Source of the DNA: Anaerolineales bacterium UBA2395
GTDB taxonomy: Bacteria; Chloroflexota; Anaerolineae; Anaerolineales; Villigracilaceae
Direction of reading: 5' to 3'
Assembly: GCA_002343775.1 (NCBI GenBank)
Contig: DDSH01000020.1
Location: 96,498 to 160,497 of the forward strand
DNA length: 64,000 bases
Below are positions 30,859 through 39,756 of the stretch, in pieces. The position numbers were made by a program, and so were the translations under genes. Within the stretch, counting starts at the first letter, position 1, and the number at the start of each line of letters is the position of its first letter. The notes under the pieces were generated by a model, which made no database searches, was not told the origin of the DNA, and saw only the letters and a program-made list of their open reading frames with translations.

Positions 30859-32174
30859 GATTGCAGCCTCTTGAGTTTTTCGTAATCTTCGGGTTTGTCC
30901 ACATCGAAGAGCAGAATGTCGTCGTGCCACGGCAGGTACTCGACCGGGTGCTTGTGGAAGACTGCCCGTCCGCCTGTGTCGCCGGTCAATTGCAGCAAGT
31001 CCGCGAAGACATCCCGGTCGAAGAGTACGGGGTTGGCGCGGCGTTCTTCGAGTACCAACGGTGCGACGATGGGCGTCAATTTGTGGGTGTGAGCCTCCAT
31101 CAACGCACGGATGACCTCCACTGGAATCTGCGGCTGGTCGGCAAGCAGGAACACGGCGGCGCCTATGTTCTTGGGTAAGGCGCGTATTCCCGCCTTGACG
31201 GATGTACTTTGTCCCTGCTCGTAGTCCGCGTTGTGGACGATGCTCACGGGCAGGCCGTTGAGGGCAGATTCGATCTCAGCGTGGTGAAAGCCTGTGACCA
31301 CCACCACAGGCTCCAGTCCCGCACGAAGCGCGGTTTCCGTCACCTGTCGAACGAATGGTTTCCCGTTCCAATCCAGCAGTTGTTTGGTAGCGCCATAGCG
31401 GGACGATTTGCCCGCCGCGAGGATAATGCCCGCCGTGCGTTCCAGGGTTGCGAAAGTGACTTGTTGCAGAGAACCGACCAGTACCGAGTCGAAAGCTGAA
31501 AGCAGGTCGCGTGCCATCCCGCCACCGGTTGCGCGGAGTTCGGGCGTATCGGCTTGGTTGAGCAGTGCCACCCGCCGTGCTGAGGCTGGCATGTTCTTCA
31601 AACCGCCTTGCGGGTGAGTGAGGACGCGGGTGAGGGCTTGCGCAGAAACGCTCTCGCCGAGGGCAAGCCCGCTGCATTGTGAAAAGAGCTCGGGGCGGTG
31701 GACATGTTCGTCATTGAGCGGCTTGCCCAGCCCGCTCAGCCCACTGACGTGAATGACGATTTCAGTAAACGAGGGAATGGACGGCTCGTGTTCGGCGGGC
31801 GCTTTGAGTGGCTTTTGGCGCGAGCCATCCGCTTCGATCAGCAGCGGAATACCCTTTTTTCTTGAAAATTCGTATAGCCAATTGAGGGCGGCTTCGCTGA
31901 CCGGTTTTGTGCGTTCGTTTTCGATCTCGCCTGTCACCAACATCACGCCTTGGTTGGGAAGATGAAAATCCGCTTCACCTTTGACGAGAATGAGGTGATC
32001 TGCCATTGGAATTTGCCACACCCCAAGGTGAGAGGTCGCCGTCAAAATGACCGGCTGATGAGCGGCGAGTTGACGCGCCAACAGAAAGAGCGCAGTGGTC
32101 TTCCCGCCCGACCCGGCAACACTGACGATGGGATGCGACGACGTATCGATACGAAGGGCGCGGGCGAGGTCCAT
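30855..32174 (-). CDS. Fusion of YqeC-like Se/Mo-hydroxylase accessory domain and MocA-like nucleotidyltransferase
   Basis: 439 residues. Residues 1-225 match YqeC, named for its link to selenium-dependent molybdenum hydroxylases: the P-loop-like SVAGSGGKTTALFLLARQL, TATSHLG, IEADGSRQKPLKAP, HVHRPELFSQ. Residues about 245-439 are a MocA domain: LAAGKSSRYGATKQLLDW, VVVTGFHH, LLADQPQIPVEVI, then RRANPVLFDRDVF. YqeC and MocA are usually separate genes, so the fusion directly ties the two activities. Next gene overlaps by ATGA. Confidence 0.85.
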   Translation of the reverse strand: MDLARALRIDTSSHPIVSVAGSGGKTTALFLLARQLAAHQPVILTATSHLGVWQIPMADHLILVKGEADFHLPNQGVMLVTGEIENERTKPVSEAALNWLYEFSRKKGIPLLIEADGSRQKPLKAPAEHEPSIPSFTEIVIHVSGLSGLGKPLNDEHVHRPELFSQCSGLALGESVSAQALTRVLTHPQGGLKNMPASARRVALLNQADTPELRATGGGMARDLLSAFDSVLVGSLQQVTFATLERTAGIILAAGKSSRYGATKQLLDWNGKPFVRQVTETALRAGLEPVVVVTGFHHAEIESALNGLPVSIVHNADYEQGQSTSVKAGIRALPKNIGAAVFLLADQPQIPVEVIRALMEAHTHKLTPIVAPLVLEERRANPVLFDRDVFADLLQLTGDTGGRAVFHKHPVEYLPWHDDILLFDVDKPEDYEKLKRLQS

Positions 32175-32221
32175 GCCCCGAATTGTAAAACAAATACCCG
32201 ATGTTGCGTTATACGCGTTGT

Positions 32222-33031
32222 TTATGCAGAATTGACCGGTCCAACTTTATCGGCAAAGAATTCCACGAACCGGTCTGGCGAGAAGTCGATCATCAGCCGC
32301 GGAAAGCCGCTGAACGCCAATCGGGCGGTGGGGCGCTCATCAAGTTCGTGCATCATTTTACGGAACAGTGTCTTGGTCTTGAGATGGACTTTGATGCGTT
32401 CCATGCCCACCCGCACCGTGGCGTAATCCTCGCCGATGGTATGAGGCGCAATGACATCGCCTTCCAGTCTCTGGCGGGTCTTCGAAATTTTGGCGTCCCT
32501 TTTGGCGTTCTTGATCTCGGCTTTGGTGCTGGCGTCGATGACGATCGGTCTTCGGCTGCCTTCCATGGTGATCTCGATCCGTTGAATCCCGCCTGCCTTG
32601 CCGACACGGTCAGCCAGTTCTTCCATCTCGTTGTACAACGCAATAGCCAGCAGGTCAGTGGGGCGCTTTCTGGGTCTGGATACGACGTCCCATATCCTGC
32701 CACTGTTGACAATGATCATGGACGCGGTAAGCTGCGTGACCAGGTCAGTGAAGTCGATGGGGATGGAGTCCATCAACTGAAGCGCCTGCCAGATGAACTG
32801 ATAGATGTCGGAGCCGCGTTTTCGTTCCCCGATCTCCAGTGCCAGCAGCTTTCGCTCGGCATCTGAAGGCACGGCTTTTTTGAAACTGTGCTTCTGCTGG
32901 ATGAAATATGTCTTGTAGACCATGCGTTGAATGGTGATGAGCGTTTCCCCCAGATCTTGAATGGGAACGCCGCTGGTTTTGAAGCGCGGTCCCGTAAAGC
33001 GAATACTGATCGGAAATTCACTTGCTGGCAT
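32222..33031 (-). CDS. Conserved hypothetical protein
   Basis: 269 residues from ATG 33031, which has GGGAGGG at the right distance (longer open frame to 33079 ignored). No known motif. It looks soluble, with mixed helix and strand, and has a strongly basic middle (about 168-190, KAEIKNAKRDAKISKTRQRL). No signal peptide and no membrane segment. It stands between the molybdenum accessory genes and a divergent response regulator. Function unknown. Confidence 0.55.
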   Translation of the reverse strand: MPASEFPISIRFTGPRFKTSGVPIQDLGETLITIQRMVYKTYFIQQKHSFKKAVPSDAERKLLALEIGERKRGSDIYQFIWQALQLMDSIPIDFTDLVTQLTASMIIVNSGRIWDVVSRPRKRPTDLLAIALYNEMEELADRVGKAGGIQRIEITMEGSRRPIVIDASTKAEIKNAKRDAKISKTRQRLEGDVIAPHTIGEDYATVRVGMERIKVHLKTKTLFRKMMHELDERPTARLAFSGFPRLMIDFSPDRFVEFFADKVGPVNSA

Positions 33032-33151
33032 GGAGCCCTCCCGTTCTGAACCTTGCACAACCATTATTGCACAAATCAAGGCATTTTTCTACAACAGGGC
33101 TGGCTGGTTTCGTTGCAATGAAATTACCCCTGTCAATCTGTGAGAAGGACG

Positions 33152-33157
33152 TATAAT
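33152..33157 (+). promoter_or_regulatory. -10 box upstream of the response regulator
   Basis: TATAAT with no clear -35; an AAGGGTG ribosome site follows before the ATG at 33190. Confidence 0.4.
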
Positions 33158-33189
33158 ATAGGCATTAACCCGTTTTGAAGGGTGATTTT

Positions 33190-34089
33190 ATGGATAAACC
33201 CATCGCACTGATCGTTGAAGATGACCGAGATATTGTTGCCTTGTTCCGGCACGTCTTGGATATTGCTGGTTACCAGACTGAGATCGTCCTGGACGGCAGA
33301 GATGCCATGGATCGTCTCGAAGTGCTCACACCTCACATCGTTCTTTTGGATTTACAGCTGCCTCGTTTGTCAGGCGTCGAAATCCTCAAGCGGATGCGCG
33401 ATAACGAACGCCTCAAACGCGTGCCGGTCGTGGTCATCACCGCTTACTCTCCCATCGCCGACAGCCTGCCCGTGGAACCGGATTTATTGCTGCTCAAACC
33501 CGTGGACATCAACCAACTCAGCGCGCTGGTGCAACGTCTGCAAACCACACAAGGCGCCATGAACGACCCCGCGCACGACAAAGAGACAGGACTGTACACA
33601 TTTTCCTTCTTTACTGTCCGCCTGACCTTCTCGTTGGAGCGTATCAAACAGAGTTCCTTCCGCCGATTTGGCGTTCTCTTCGCAGAAGTACCGCAACTAC
33701 CGGAACTGAAACACCAACTCCCCCCGGATGAAATGAACACCTTCCTGCGCCATCTTGCCGACCAGTTTCGGGTCACGTTACGTCCCACCGATACAATGGC
33801 ATGGTCTCCAGCCGATGGTGTCTTTCTGACTCTCATCGAGGATATTCCCAGCCCCGACGCGCCGCTCAAGATCGCTGGACGCGTCCGCGACACGATGAAA
33901 AAGTTTTTAGATGGCAGCGCCACCGGGTTAGACCTGCGCGCAAACATCGGCGTGTTGCTTTGCGATTCTGAATATGAAGATTTCCAGCACGTCATGAAGG
34001 ACGTGGAATTTGCCCGCGAACAATTGCGGGCGGGTCTCTTCACCAACCCCTCGATCTTCGACCGCGAAATGCTTCGGTCTCGCCGCTAG
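33190..34089 (+). CDS. Response regulator: receiver domain plus degenerate GGDEF-like domain
   Basis: 299 residues. The receiver domain (1-120) has VEDDRD, the phospho-acceptor Asp in LLDLQLP, TAYS and the Lys in LLKPVD. The second part (about 130-290) follows the pattern of a GGDEF domain, with DKETGLYTFSFFTVRL at the start and LRANIGVLLCDS near the end. It lacks a recognisable GG(D/E)EF active site and is unlikely to make cyclic di-GMP (inference). It may be a signalling scaffold. No kinase is adjacent. Confidence 0.72.
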   Translation: MDKPIALIVEDDRDIVALFRHVLDIAGYQTEIVLDGRDAMDRLEVLTPHIVLLDLQLPRLSGVEILKRMRDNERLKRVPVVVITAYSPIADSLPVEPDLLLLKPVDINQLSALVQRLQTTQGAMNDPAHDKETGLYTFSFFTVRLTFSLERIKQSSFRRFGVLFAEVPQLPELKHQLPPDEMNTFLRHLADQFRVTLRPTDTMAWSPADGVFLTLIEDIPSPDAPLKIAGRVRDTMKKFLDGSATGLDLRANIGVLLCDSEYEDFQHVMKDVEFAREQLRAGLFTNPSIFDREMLRSRR

Positions 34090-34093
34090 ACGA

Positions 34094-34128
34094 AACAGCC
34101 CCGTTCACACGGGGCTGTTCTTTTTTTA
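34094..34128 (+). terminator. Rho-independent terminator
   Basis: Ten-bp stem AACAGCCCCG / CGGGGCTGTT with a 6-base loop and T run (34121-34127), between convergent genes. Confidence 0.92.
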
Positions 34129-34926
34129 TTCTTCCATTTCGCGCAATTTCACCAGGACCGCCTCCAGCACTCCGCCTGCCACCGCCAAGGCTTTGTCTGA
34201 TACCAGACGACAGAGGTCAGGGTCTGTGCGCGAGTCGATATCACCGACCTTTAATCCAGCCGCCACCTCCACGCGCGGATGAATCAATCCACGCAGCAAG
34301 CCATCGAACGGGCTGACGATGATCGCATCACCGACCTTTGCGATCGTTTCCCCCTCGCGGCATAGGTCGCCGATGGATTTGAGCGGTTGTACGAATCCGT
34401 TTGCAGGCGCGCGCAACACCCGGCGTGTATCGCCTTCAGGCTGCCGGCTGTCGGGTTGGGCGGCTCCCTGCCAGTAGACCCTGCCAAGGGTATGGCTGCG
34501 GCGGGATTCGATCACAGCGTCGCAATTACTCCCGGCGGTGAATCCGGGTCCCAATCCGAGGTGAAGCGCCACATTGGCGGGCAGCGGTTCCGGCTCCTTT
34601 TTCAAAAGCCGCGCATCGATCACAAATGTGGATTTTGGACTGGTCAAAAACTGATTATTAAGGATGTTTGCCTGCGGATCGATCACCAAGGGGATCTCAC
34701 CCGCTTCCAACGCGACTTGAAACTGGTCTGCCGAAACCAGGCGTGAGACTACGCCTTCAACGGTTTGAGCGCCTTCGTACACTGCCTCCGAAAAACTGAC
34801 CGTCCGCCGGACGGCGAGCGGTTTGTCCAATTCGAGGATGGCAACCTGAAAACCGACCTGGTGCAGGCGAAGCGCAACTCCGCTGGCGAGGTCGCCGCCG
34901 CCCCGAATGATGATGAGTGGTTTCAT
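34126..34926 (-). CDS. yqeB: YqeB-like selenium-dependent molybdenum hydroxylase system protein (EF2563 family)
   Basis: 266 residues. The N-terminal nucleotide-binding loop is IIRGGGDLASGVALRLHQVGF; TFVIDARLLKKEP and LGPGFTAGSNCDAVIES are family features. YqeB is found with YqeC and MocA near molybdenum hydroxylases and is thought to help insert or activate the cofactor, possibly with selenium. It is the last gene of the unit that begins with the fused hydroxylase subunit at 41160. Confidence 0.87.
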   Translation of the reverse strand: MKPLIIIRGGGDLASGVALRLHQVGFQVAILELDKPLAVRRTVSFSEAVYEGAQTVEGVVSRLVSADQFQVALEAGEIPLVIDPQANILNNQFLTSPKSTFVIDARLLKKEPEPLPANVALHLGLGPGFTAGSNCDAVIESRRSHTLGRVYWQGAAQPDSRQPEGDTRRVLRAPANGFVQPLKSIGDLCREGETIAKVGDAIIVSPFDGLLRGLIHPRVEVAAGLKVGDIDSRTDPDLCRLVSDKALAVAGGVLEAVLVKLREMEE

Positions 34927-34947
34927 GAACGTTCCTTGAGAATGAGA

Positions 34948-35703
34948 TTAACGACCGGCGCTCGTCGGCTGTGTGGACGCCAGCTGTTCCGGCGTGCTTT
35001 GTGCGCGGATCGTTTGTTCCTGAAGCATGTGGCTGAACGAATATAGCAGCAGGAACACGAACAGAAAGAAGACCGTGTAGAGGACGGTGAAAGCGGCAAG
35101 GCGTAAACTGGGGTCGATGACCAGCCCGAGGATCTCCATGGTAGTCTCGGCGGGGTCTTGCAGAATGTCCCACGAATTCAGGCGCACAAAGCGACCGATG
35201 TAAATTCCGAAGCTGCTTGCTGCCGAGATGACGAAAACGAAGCCCCAGCCGAGCCATCTTCCAAACGTGCGCGTCACGATGTCTTGCATGAGATACAGCG
35301 AAATGACACCCAGCAGCATCCCCGTCCAGGAACACCAACCGACGATGATGACATCATACCAGAGCGGCGCGCCCACACCTCCGGCACGCGCCAGGTCTTG
35401 CAGGTCGGTCAGCATGTAGGGGGCATTGGGGAAGAACAACAGCCAGAGAAACGCAATGACCGGAATGACCAGATACAGCCAGATGCGCCTCCATGAGATG
35501 GCGTGGGCGAAATAGGCGAGGATGAAGGGAATCCAGGCGAGGAAGAGGTTCCAGATTAGCCCGGCATGGCGGGTTGTGTCGGTGTATGCCACCCGCGCCA
35601 GAACCAGAAGAATGCAGATGAGGCAGGCGGCGTTGAGCAGCACAAAAACCGCGATGTTATGCCGGTTTCGCTGTACAAAATTTTTGATTCGGTGGATGTT
35701 CAT
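34948..35703 (-). CDS. DUF1361 membrane protein
   Basis: 251 residues with about seven membrane segments. The family signature is in LWLLFFPNAPYMLTDLQDL, with IYIGRFVRLNSWD later. Function not known. Its start overlaps the DinB gene stop by 4 bases (ATGA). A short soluble tail at the C-terminus (QSTPEQLASTQPTSAGR). Confidence 0.8.
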   Translation of the reverse strand: MNIHRIKNFVQRNRHNIAVFVLLNAACLICILLVLARVAYTDTTRHAGLIWNLFLAWIPFILAYFAHAISWRRIWLYLVIPVIAFLWLLFFPNAPYMLTDLQDLARAGGVGAPLWYDVIIVGWCSWTGMLLGVISLYLMQDIVTRTFGRWLGWGFVFVISAASSFGIYIGRFVRLNSWDILQDPAETTMEILGLVIDPSLRLAAFTVLYTVFFLFVFLLLYSFSHMLQEQTIRAQSTPEQLASTQPTSAGR

Positions 35704-36194
35704 GATGGATTCCGCAGAAAGACGATCAGGTCGATATCGCCGGGGGAGTGTCCAAATTCGGTCAGTATGGCGGCAGCTTCGCTGCGGTGTTGCGTGCCGT
35801 GGTTGACGACATGTGCGAGGATCTGCCAGAGCACATTCTCATACGGATCGCCCTTGGTGCTTTTGTATTGGAATGTGGCAGTGAGTTGTTCATCCGTCAG
35901 CGAATCGATGAATCGCAGCAGTTCGATCCCTTCCGCCTGCCAGCGGGTTTGCAGCGAGGTGAATGTTTGGAAATTATCGGGCGCAAGCACTGTTGTCGGC
36001 AACTCGCCCTGTGCGCGTTTGCGCCAGACCCACTCCGCGAAGAGGATGTGCGTCAACGTGCCGCGCAGCCCTCCGTGTGGATATTCTGCTTTTGCAAGAA
36101 ACTGCTCCGAGGTCAGGCGAGAGGCGGCGTTCAAGATCCTCTCATTTGCCCACTGGTTGTACTTGTACAGTAGTTGAACATCCTGCTTATTCAT
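35700..36194 (-). CDS. DinB family protein
   Basis: 164 residues, four-helix DinB fold. Metal-binding His are seen in LTHILFAEWVWRKR and in AHVVNHGTQHRSEAAAIL, the typical HX3H ending. Family members include mycothiol- or bacillithiol-dependent transferases and many of unknown role. Overlaps the upstream hydrolase gene by 8 bases and the next gene by 4. Confidence 0.85.
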   Translation of the reverse strand: MNKQDVQLLYKYNQWANERILNAASRLTSEQFLAKAEYPHGGLRGTLTHILFAEWVWRKRAQGELPTTVLAPDNFQTFTSLQTRWQAEGIELLRFIDSLTDEQLTATFQYKSTKGDPYENVLWQILAHVVNHGTQHRSEAAAILTEFGHSPGDIDLIVFLRNPS

Positions 36195-37074
36195 GGCAAC
36201 CTTTCTGCAAAAATTCTAACAGAATTGGGTTTACTTCGCCCGGCTTCTCGTAGTGAGGGATGTGTCCGCAATCTTCAATGATGTGAAATTTGACGTGCGG
36301 CATGGCGCTGAGGAGATCGGCGCTGTGTACGAATGGCACGGTTGCATCCTGCCTGCCCCAAAGCAACAAGGTGGGTTTGCGCAGTTTTCCGAGCCGCTTA
36401 TACACATCCAAAAAAGAGTTCAACATTCCGTTCCGCATCGTCGAGAGGATGGCACGTTTGAATCCATGGTATTGCATCTGGATCTTGTACTTTGCCTGAA
36501 ATTCCGCCACCAGTTGCGGGGTGAACAGATCTGAAGCGATGTTTTTGACCATGCTCCCGCTTCCGAACAGACCAAGGAGCAGTTCGCCAACGAGAGGCAT
36601 TCTCACCACGTTGAGCAGCAGCGAGAGCGAGATCGGTCTTGCTCCAGCCGGGTCGATCAATGTGTGTGACTTGACGTATTCTGGAAATTGATTCGTGAAG
36701 GACGCTGTGATGGGTCCTCCCATTGAAAGCCCAACCAAATGGACAGGTTTCAACTCCAGCACATCCAACAGGTCCTTAAGTTGCCGCATGAACAAATGAA
36801 TATCGTAGCGGAGTTTTGGGCGGTCGGAGTACCCGCGCCCAAACAGGTCATAACGCAGGACGCGAAAGCCTTGCCCGGTTAAAAATTCAAAGGTGGGGTC
36901 GAAGATAAAACTGGGAACGGAAAATCCATGTACCAGCACAACCGGAGGCCCATTTGTTTTGCCGGAGAGTTCATAATGAGTGATCCCGTCTGAAAGCGGA
37001 ATGAATGAACCATCCACCGTTTCGCGGACGGCTTGATTTAGTTCCTCAGTTTCATCCAGGTAAGGGAATGGCAT
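36187..37074 (-). CDS. Alpha/beta hydrolase
   Basis: 295 residues. Nucleophile elbow GLSMGGP (Ser), acid in WGRQDATVP, His in EDCGHIPHYEKPGE. The oxyanion strand is VVLVHGFSVP. No signal peptide, so probably cytoplasmic. Substrate unknown. It lies between the molybdopterin subunit of the hydroxylase and the DinB gene; the close spacing suggests one transcript. Confidence 0.85.
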   Translation of the reverse strand: MPFPYLDETEELNQAVRETVDGSFIPLSDGITHYELSGKTNGPPVVLVHGFSVPSFIFDPTFEFLTGQGFRVLRYDLFGRGYSDRPKLRYDIHLFMRQLKDLLDVLELKPVHLVGLSMGGPITASFTNQFPEYVKSHTLIDPAGARPISLSLLLNVVRMPLVGELLLGLFGSGSMVKNIASDLFTPQLVAEFQAKYKIQMQYHGFKRAILSTMRNGMLNSFLDVYKRLGKLRKPTLLLWGRQDATVPFVHSADLLSAMPHVKFHIIEDCGHIPHYEKPGEVNPILLEFLQKGCHE

Positions 37075-37116
37075 TTTGCTGGCGGGGGCAAGGCAATTTC
37101 CCAGCCCCCGCGCGGT

Positions 37117-39309
37117 TTATTTGATCTTTCCGAGCGCCTTCAACACGCGTTCCGGTGTGAACGGAAATTCGCTGATCCACACCCCGGTTGCATCGCGGAT
37201 GGCGGCGGCGATGGCGGCAGCCAGGGGTAGGTAGGGCAACTCGCCCATGCCGCGTGCGCCCCACGGTCCATTTGGATCCGGCACTTCCACGATCACGGAA
37301 TCCACTTTTTCAGGGATGTCCCAAATGGTGGGGATCAGATAGGTGCTGAGTTGATCGGTCATCACGAGACCGTTTTTTGTTTTGTATTCTTCCAGCACCG
37401 CATAGCCGTGCGCTTGTACGATGGCGCCTTCGATCTGCCCGACGACCTGCTCTGGGTTGATGGCTTTGCCCACATCGTCAGCCGAGGTGATGCGCAACAC
37501 GCGCACATGACCGGTGTCGATATCCACTTCCACTTCCGCCGCCTGTGCCACGTAGGCATATTGGAAGTTGGGCATGGAATAGCCGGTTTCCTTGTCCATG
37601 GGCGTGGTGGGTGGTGCGAAGTAGGCGAACTCCGCCACGGCAGGGCGTTCCTCCGATTTCCATTTTTGGAGCGCCTGCTCTGCCGCGCCTTTGACGGCAT
37701 TGCCTGCCATGAACGTTAGGCGTGAAGCAGACGCGGAACCAGGATTGCCCTGTGTGGCTGTGTCGGAACCTCTGAATTCGATCTTCTCAACGGGCACTCC
37801 CAGGACTTCGGATGCCATCTGTGAAAGAACCGTGTGCAACCCCTGACCCACATCCGCGCCCGCCTGGTGCAGGATGACATGGTCGATGCTGCCATTGCCA
37901 TGAATCTCGACCTTTGCCCAGCAGTTTTCCTTGTAACCGAACGAGAAGCCGACGTTCTTGAAGCCGGCTGCAAACCCGCGCCCGCGCACGATGGAGCCTT
38001 TGGGCGATTTCACCTTGTACTTGGTCGTCTTCTTCCACTTGAACGTATCGCGCGCGGCTTCCAGGCATTGGGTGATGCTGACCGGGTTGGGCGTGGGGGT
38101 TCCCACAGCAAGCGTATCGCCATCCTTGAGCGCGTTGAGCAAACGGAATTCCACCGGATCCATGCCGAGTTTTTCAGCAAGCTTGTTCATCTGGCTTTCC
38201 GCCATGAACAGGGCTTGCGGCGCGCCGAATCCTCGGAAGGCAGCTCCGGGTACGTTGTTGGTGTAAACACCGTACACATCGGTTTTGACGTTGGGGACGA
38301 AATACGGTCCGGTGGAGGTAATTGTGGCGTTGCCAAGCACCTTGTTGGTGGTGTACATATATGCGCCGCCGTCGCCGATGAGTTCGTTCTCCATGGCAAT
38401 CAGTTTTCCATCTTTGGTGGCGCCCCATTTTGCACGCAAAATGACCGCGTGACGTTTTCCATGCCCGATCATTGATTCGCGGCGCGACCAGATGATCTTG
38501 ATGGGTTTGTTCAACTTCATGGCTGCCAGTGCAATGACGATTTGCACCGACAGGTCTTCGCGTCCGCCGAACGCACCGCCAATGGCGGGGTAGATGACGC
38601 GAACTTTTTCTTCAGGCACATTCAATGCATGTGCGATATCTTTGCGGTCGGCGTGCGTCCACTGACCGGCACTTTCAACCGTGATGCGCCCTTCTTCGTC
38701 GATGTACGCCAGACCCGCTTCCGGCTGCAGGTAGGCATGTTCCTGAACGGGGGTCTGGTATTCGCCCTCCACGATCACATCTGCTTTGGCGAAGGCTTCA
38801 TCCACATTCCCTTTGCGAATCTTGTAGTGGACGCAGACGTTCGTGTCGCCCCGGTCTGGGTGTAGGATCGGTGCATCGGGACGCATCGCCGCTCTCGGGT
38901 CAAGAAGAAGCGGAAGGTCTTCATAATCCACTTCGATCAATTTCAGCGCCGCTTCCGCCTGGACCTCGGTCTGGGCGACTACGACCGCAACTTGATCGCC
39001 CACAAAGCGGACGATGTCTGTGTATGGTTTGCTGGAGCCGGGACCGCACAAGACAGGTTGGTCGGTGATCTGCAACCCGTACTCGTTGACCGGCACATCT
39101 TTGGCGGTGTAGACCGCTTCCACGCCTGGAGCGGCAAGCGCCTTTTCGATGCGAATATCTTTGACCCTCGCGTGCGGTCTTTCTGCGAAGAGAATCTTCA
39201 TGAAAAGCATGCCGGGTTTGGTGAGATCGCCGGAGTAATTTGTTTTTCCGGTGACTTTGCCGCGCGCATCGATGCGCGGATGGGATGTTCCGACGGAATG
39301 TTCAGTCAT
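37117..39309 (-). CDS. Molybdenum hydroxylase large (molybdopterin) subunit, xanthine dehydrogenase family
   Basis: 730 residues. N-terminal ald_Xan_dh_C-type domain (about 15-125), then the Mo-cofactor domain: AIGGAFGGREDLSVQ, AAFRGFGAPQALFMAE, HQAGADVGQGLHTVLSQ, and ARGMGELPYLPLAAA with the catalytic Glu. The protein pairs with the fused FAD/2Fe-2S gene. It hydroxylates an N-heterocycle or related substrate; yqeB, yqeC and mocA in the region favour the selenium-dependent xanthine/purine hydroxylase type. The exact substrate cannot be read. Confidence 0.9.
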   Translation of the reverse strand: MTEHSVGTSHPRIDARGKVTGKTNYSGDLTKPGMLFMKILFAERPHARVKDIRIEKALAAPGVEAVYTAKDVPVNEYGLQITDQPVLCGPGSSKPYTDIVRFVGDQVAVVVAQTEVQAEAALKLIEVDYEDLPLLLDPRAAMRPDAPILHPDRGDTNVCVHYKIRKGNVDEAFAKADVIVEGEYQTPVQEHAYLQPEAGLAYIDEEGRITVESAGQWTHADRKDIAHALNVPEEKVRVIYPAIGGAFGGREDLSVQIVIALAAMKLNKPIKIIWSRRESMIGHGKRHAVILRAKWGATKDGKLIAMENELIGDGGAYMYTTNKVLGNATITSTGPYFVPNVKTDVYGVYTNNVPGAAFRGFGAPQALFMAESQMNKLAEKLGMDPVEFRLLNALKDGDTLAVGTPTPNPVSITQCLEAARDTFKWKKTTKYKVKSPKGSIVRGRGFAAGFKNVGFSFGYKENCWAKVEIHGNGSIDHVILHQAGADVGQGLHTVLSQMASEVLGVPVEKIEFRGSDTATQGNPGSASASRLTFMAGNAVKGAAEQALQKWKSEERPAVAEFAYFAPPTTPMDKETGYSMPNFQYAYVAQAAEVEVDIDTGHVRVLRITSADDVGKAINPEQVVGQIEGAIVQAHGYAVLEEYKTKNGLVMTDQLSTYLIPTIWDIPEKVDSVIVEVPDPNGPWGARGMGELPYLPLAAAIAAAIRDATGVWISEFPFTPERVLKALGKIK

Positions 39310-39315
39310 GGTGTC

Positions 39316-39738
39316 CTATCGTTTGTATCGTTTGACTCTGATGTTTGGGCGAGGTACGTCCAATGGGTTTTCACGGGAGGGTCCTGCCAGACGGTAGACG
39401 ATGGAGTAGATCACGGAGATGATACCGCCCAGGAAGATCATGTAGATCAGGCTTGTGGCTGCATAGGCATAGAAGTGTTTGATGGCGGTGATGGGACTCA
39501 GGACGAGCATCAAGCCGCTGGAACGATAGAAAAAGTCGGGGTAGCGGGGAGTTCCCAGCAGTTGAAACGGGATCGCCCAGCCGTTTTCCAGCCCAAAATT
39601 GATGGTCTCGACCGCTGCTGCAATGGAAATGATTGGGATGACGATCATCATCAGGCAGCCGATCCCACGCCATGCAAAGTGCGGTTCGCTGTTTCTGGTC
39701 TTGGTTCGCTTGACCACTGAACTTTGGTATTTACTCAT
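39316..39738 (-). CDS. Small membrane protein within the hydroxylase unit
   Basis: 140 residues with three hydrophobic segments (GCLMMIVIPIISIAAAV, GLMLVLSPITAIKHF, SLIYMIFLGGIISVIYSIVY) and basic ends. No known family recognised. It sits between the two catalytic subunits of the molybdenum hydroxylase, 6 and 18 bases away. A membrane-tethering or electron-transfer link is possible, but this is only an inference. Confidence 0.65.
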   Translation of the reverse strand: MSKYQSSVVKRTKTRNSEPHFAWRGIGCLMMIVIPIISIAAAVETINFGLENGWAIPFQLLGTPRYPDFFYRSSGLMLVLSPITAIKHFYAYAATSLIYMIFLGGIISVIYSIVYRLAGPSRENPLDVPRPNIRVKRYKR

Positions 39739-39756
39739 ACAGCCTTACCTCAATGT

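Noticed and set aside
34757..35338. Minus-strand frame of 193 codons
   Set aside because: Overlaps the DUF1361 and YqeB genes in another frame; no motif.
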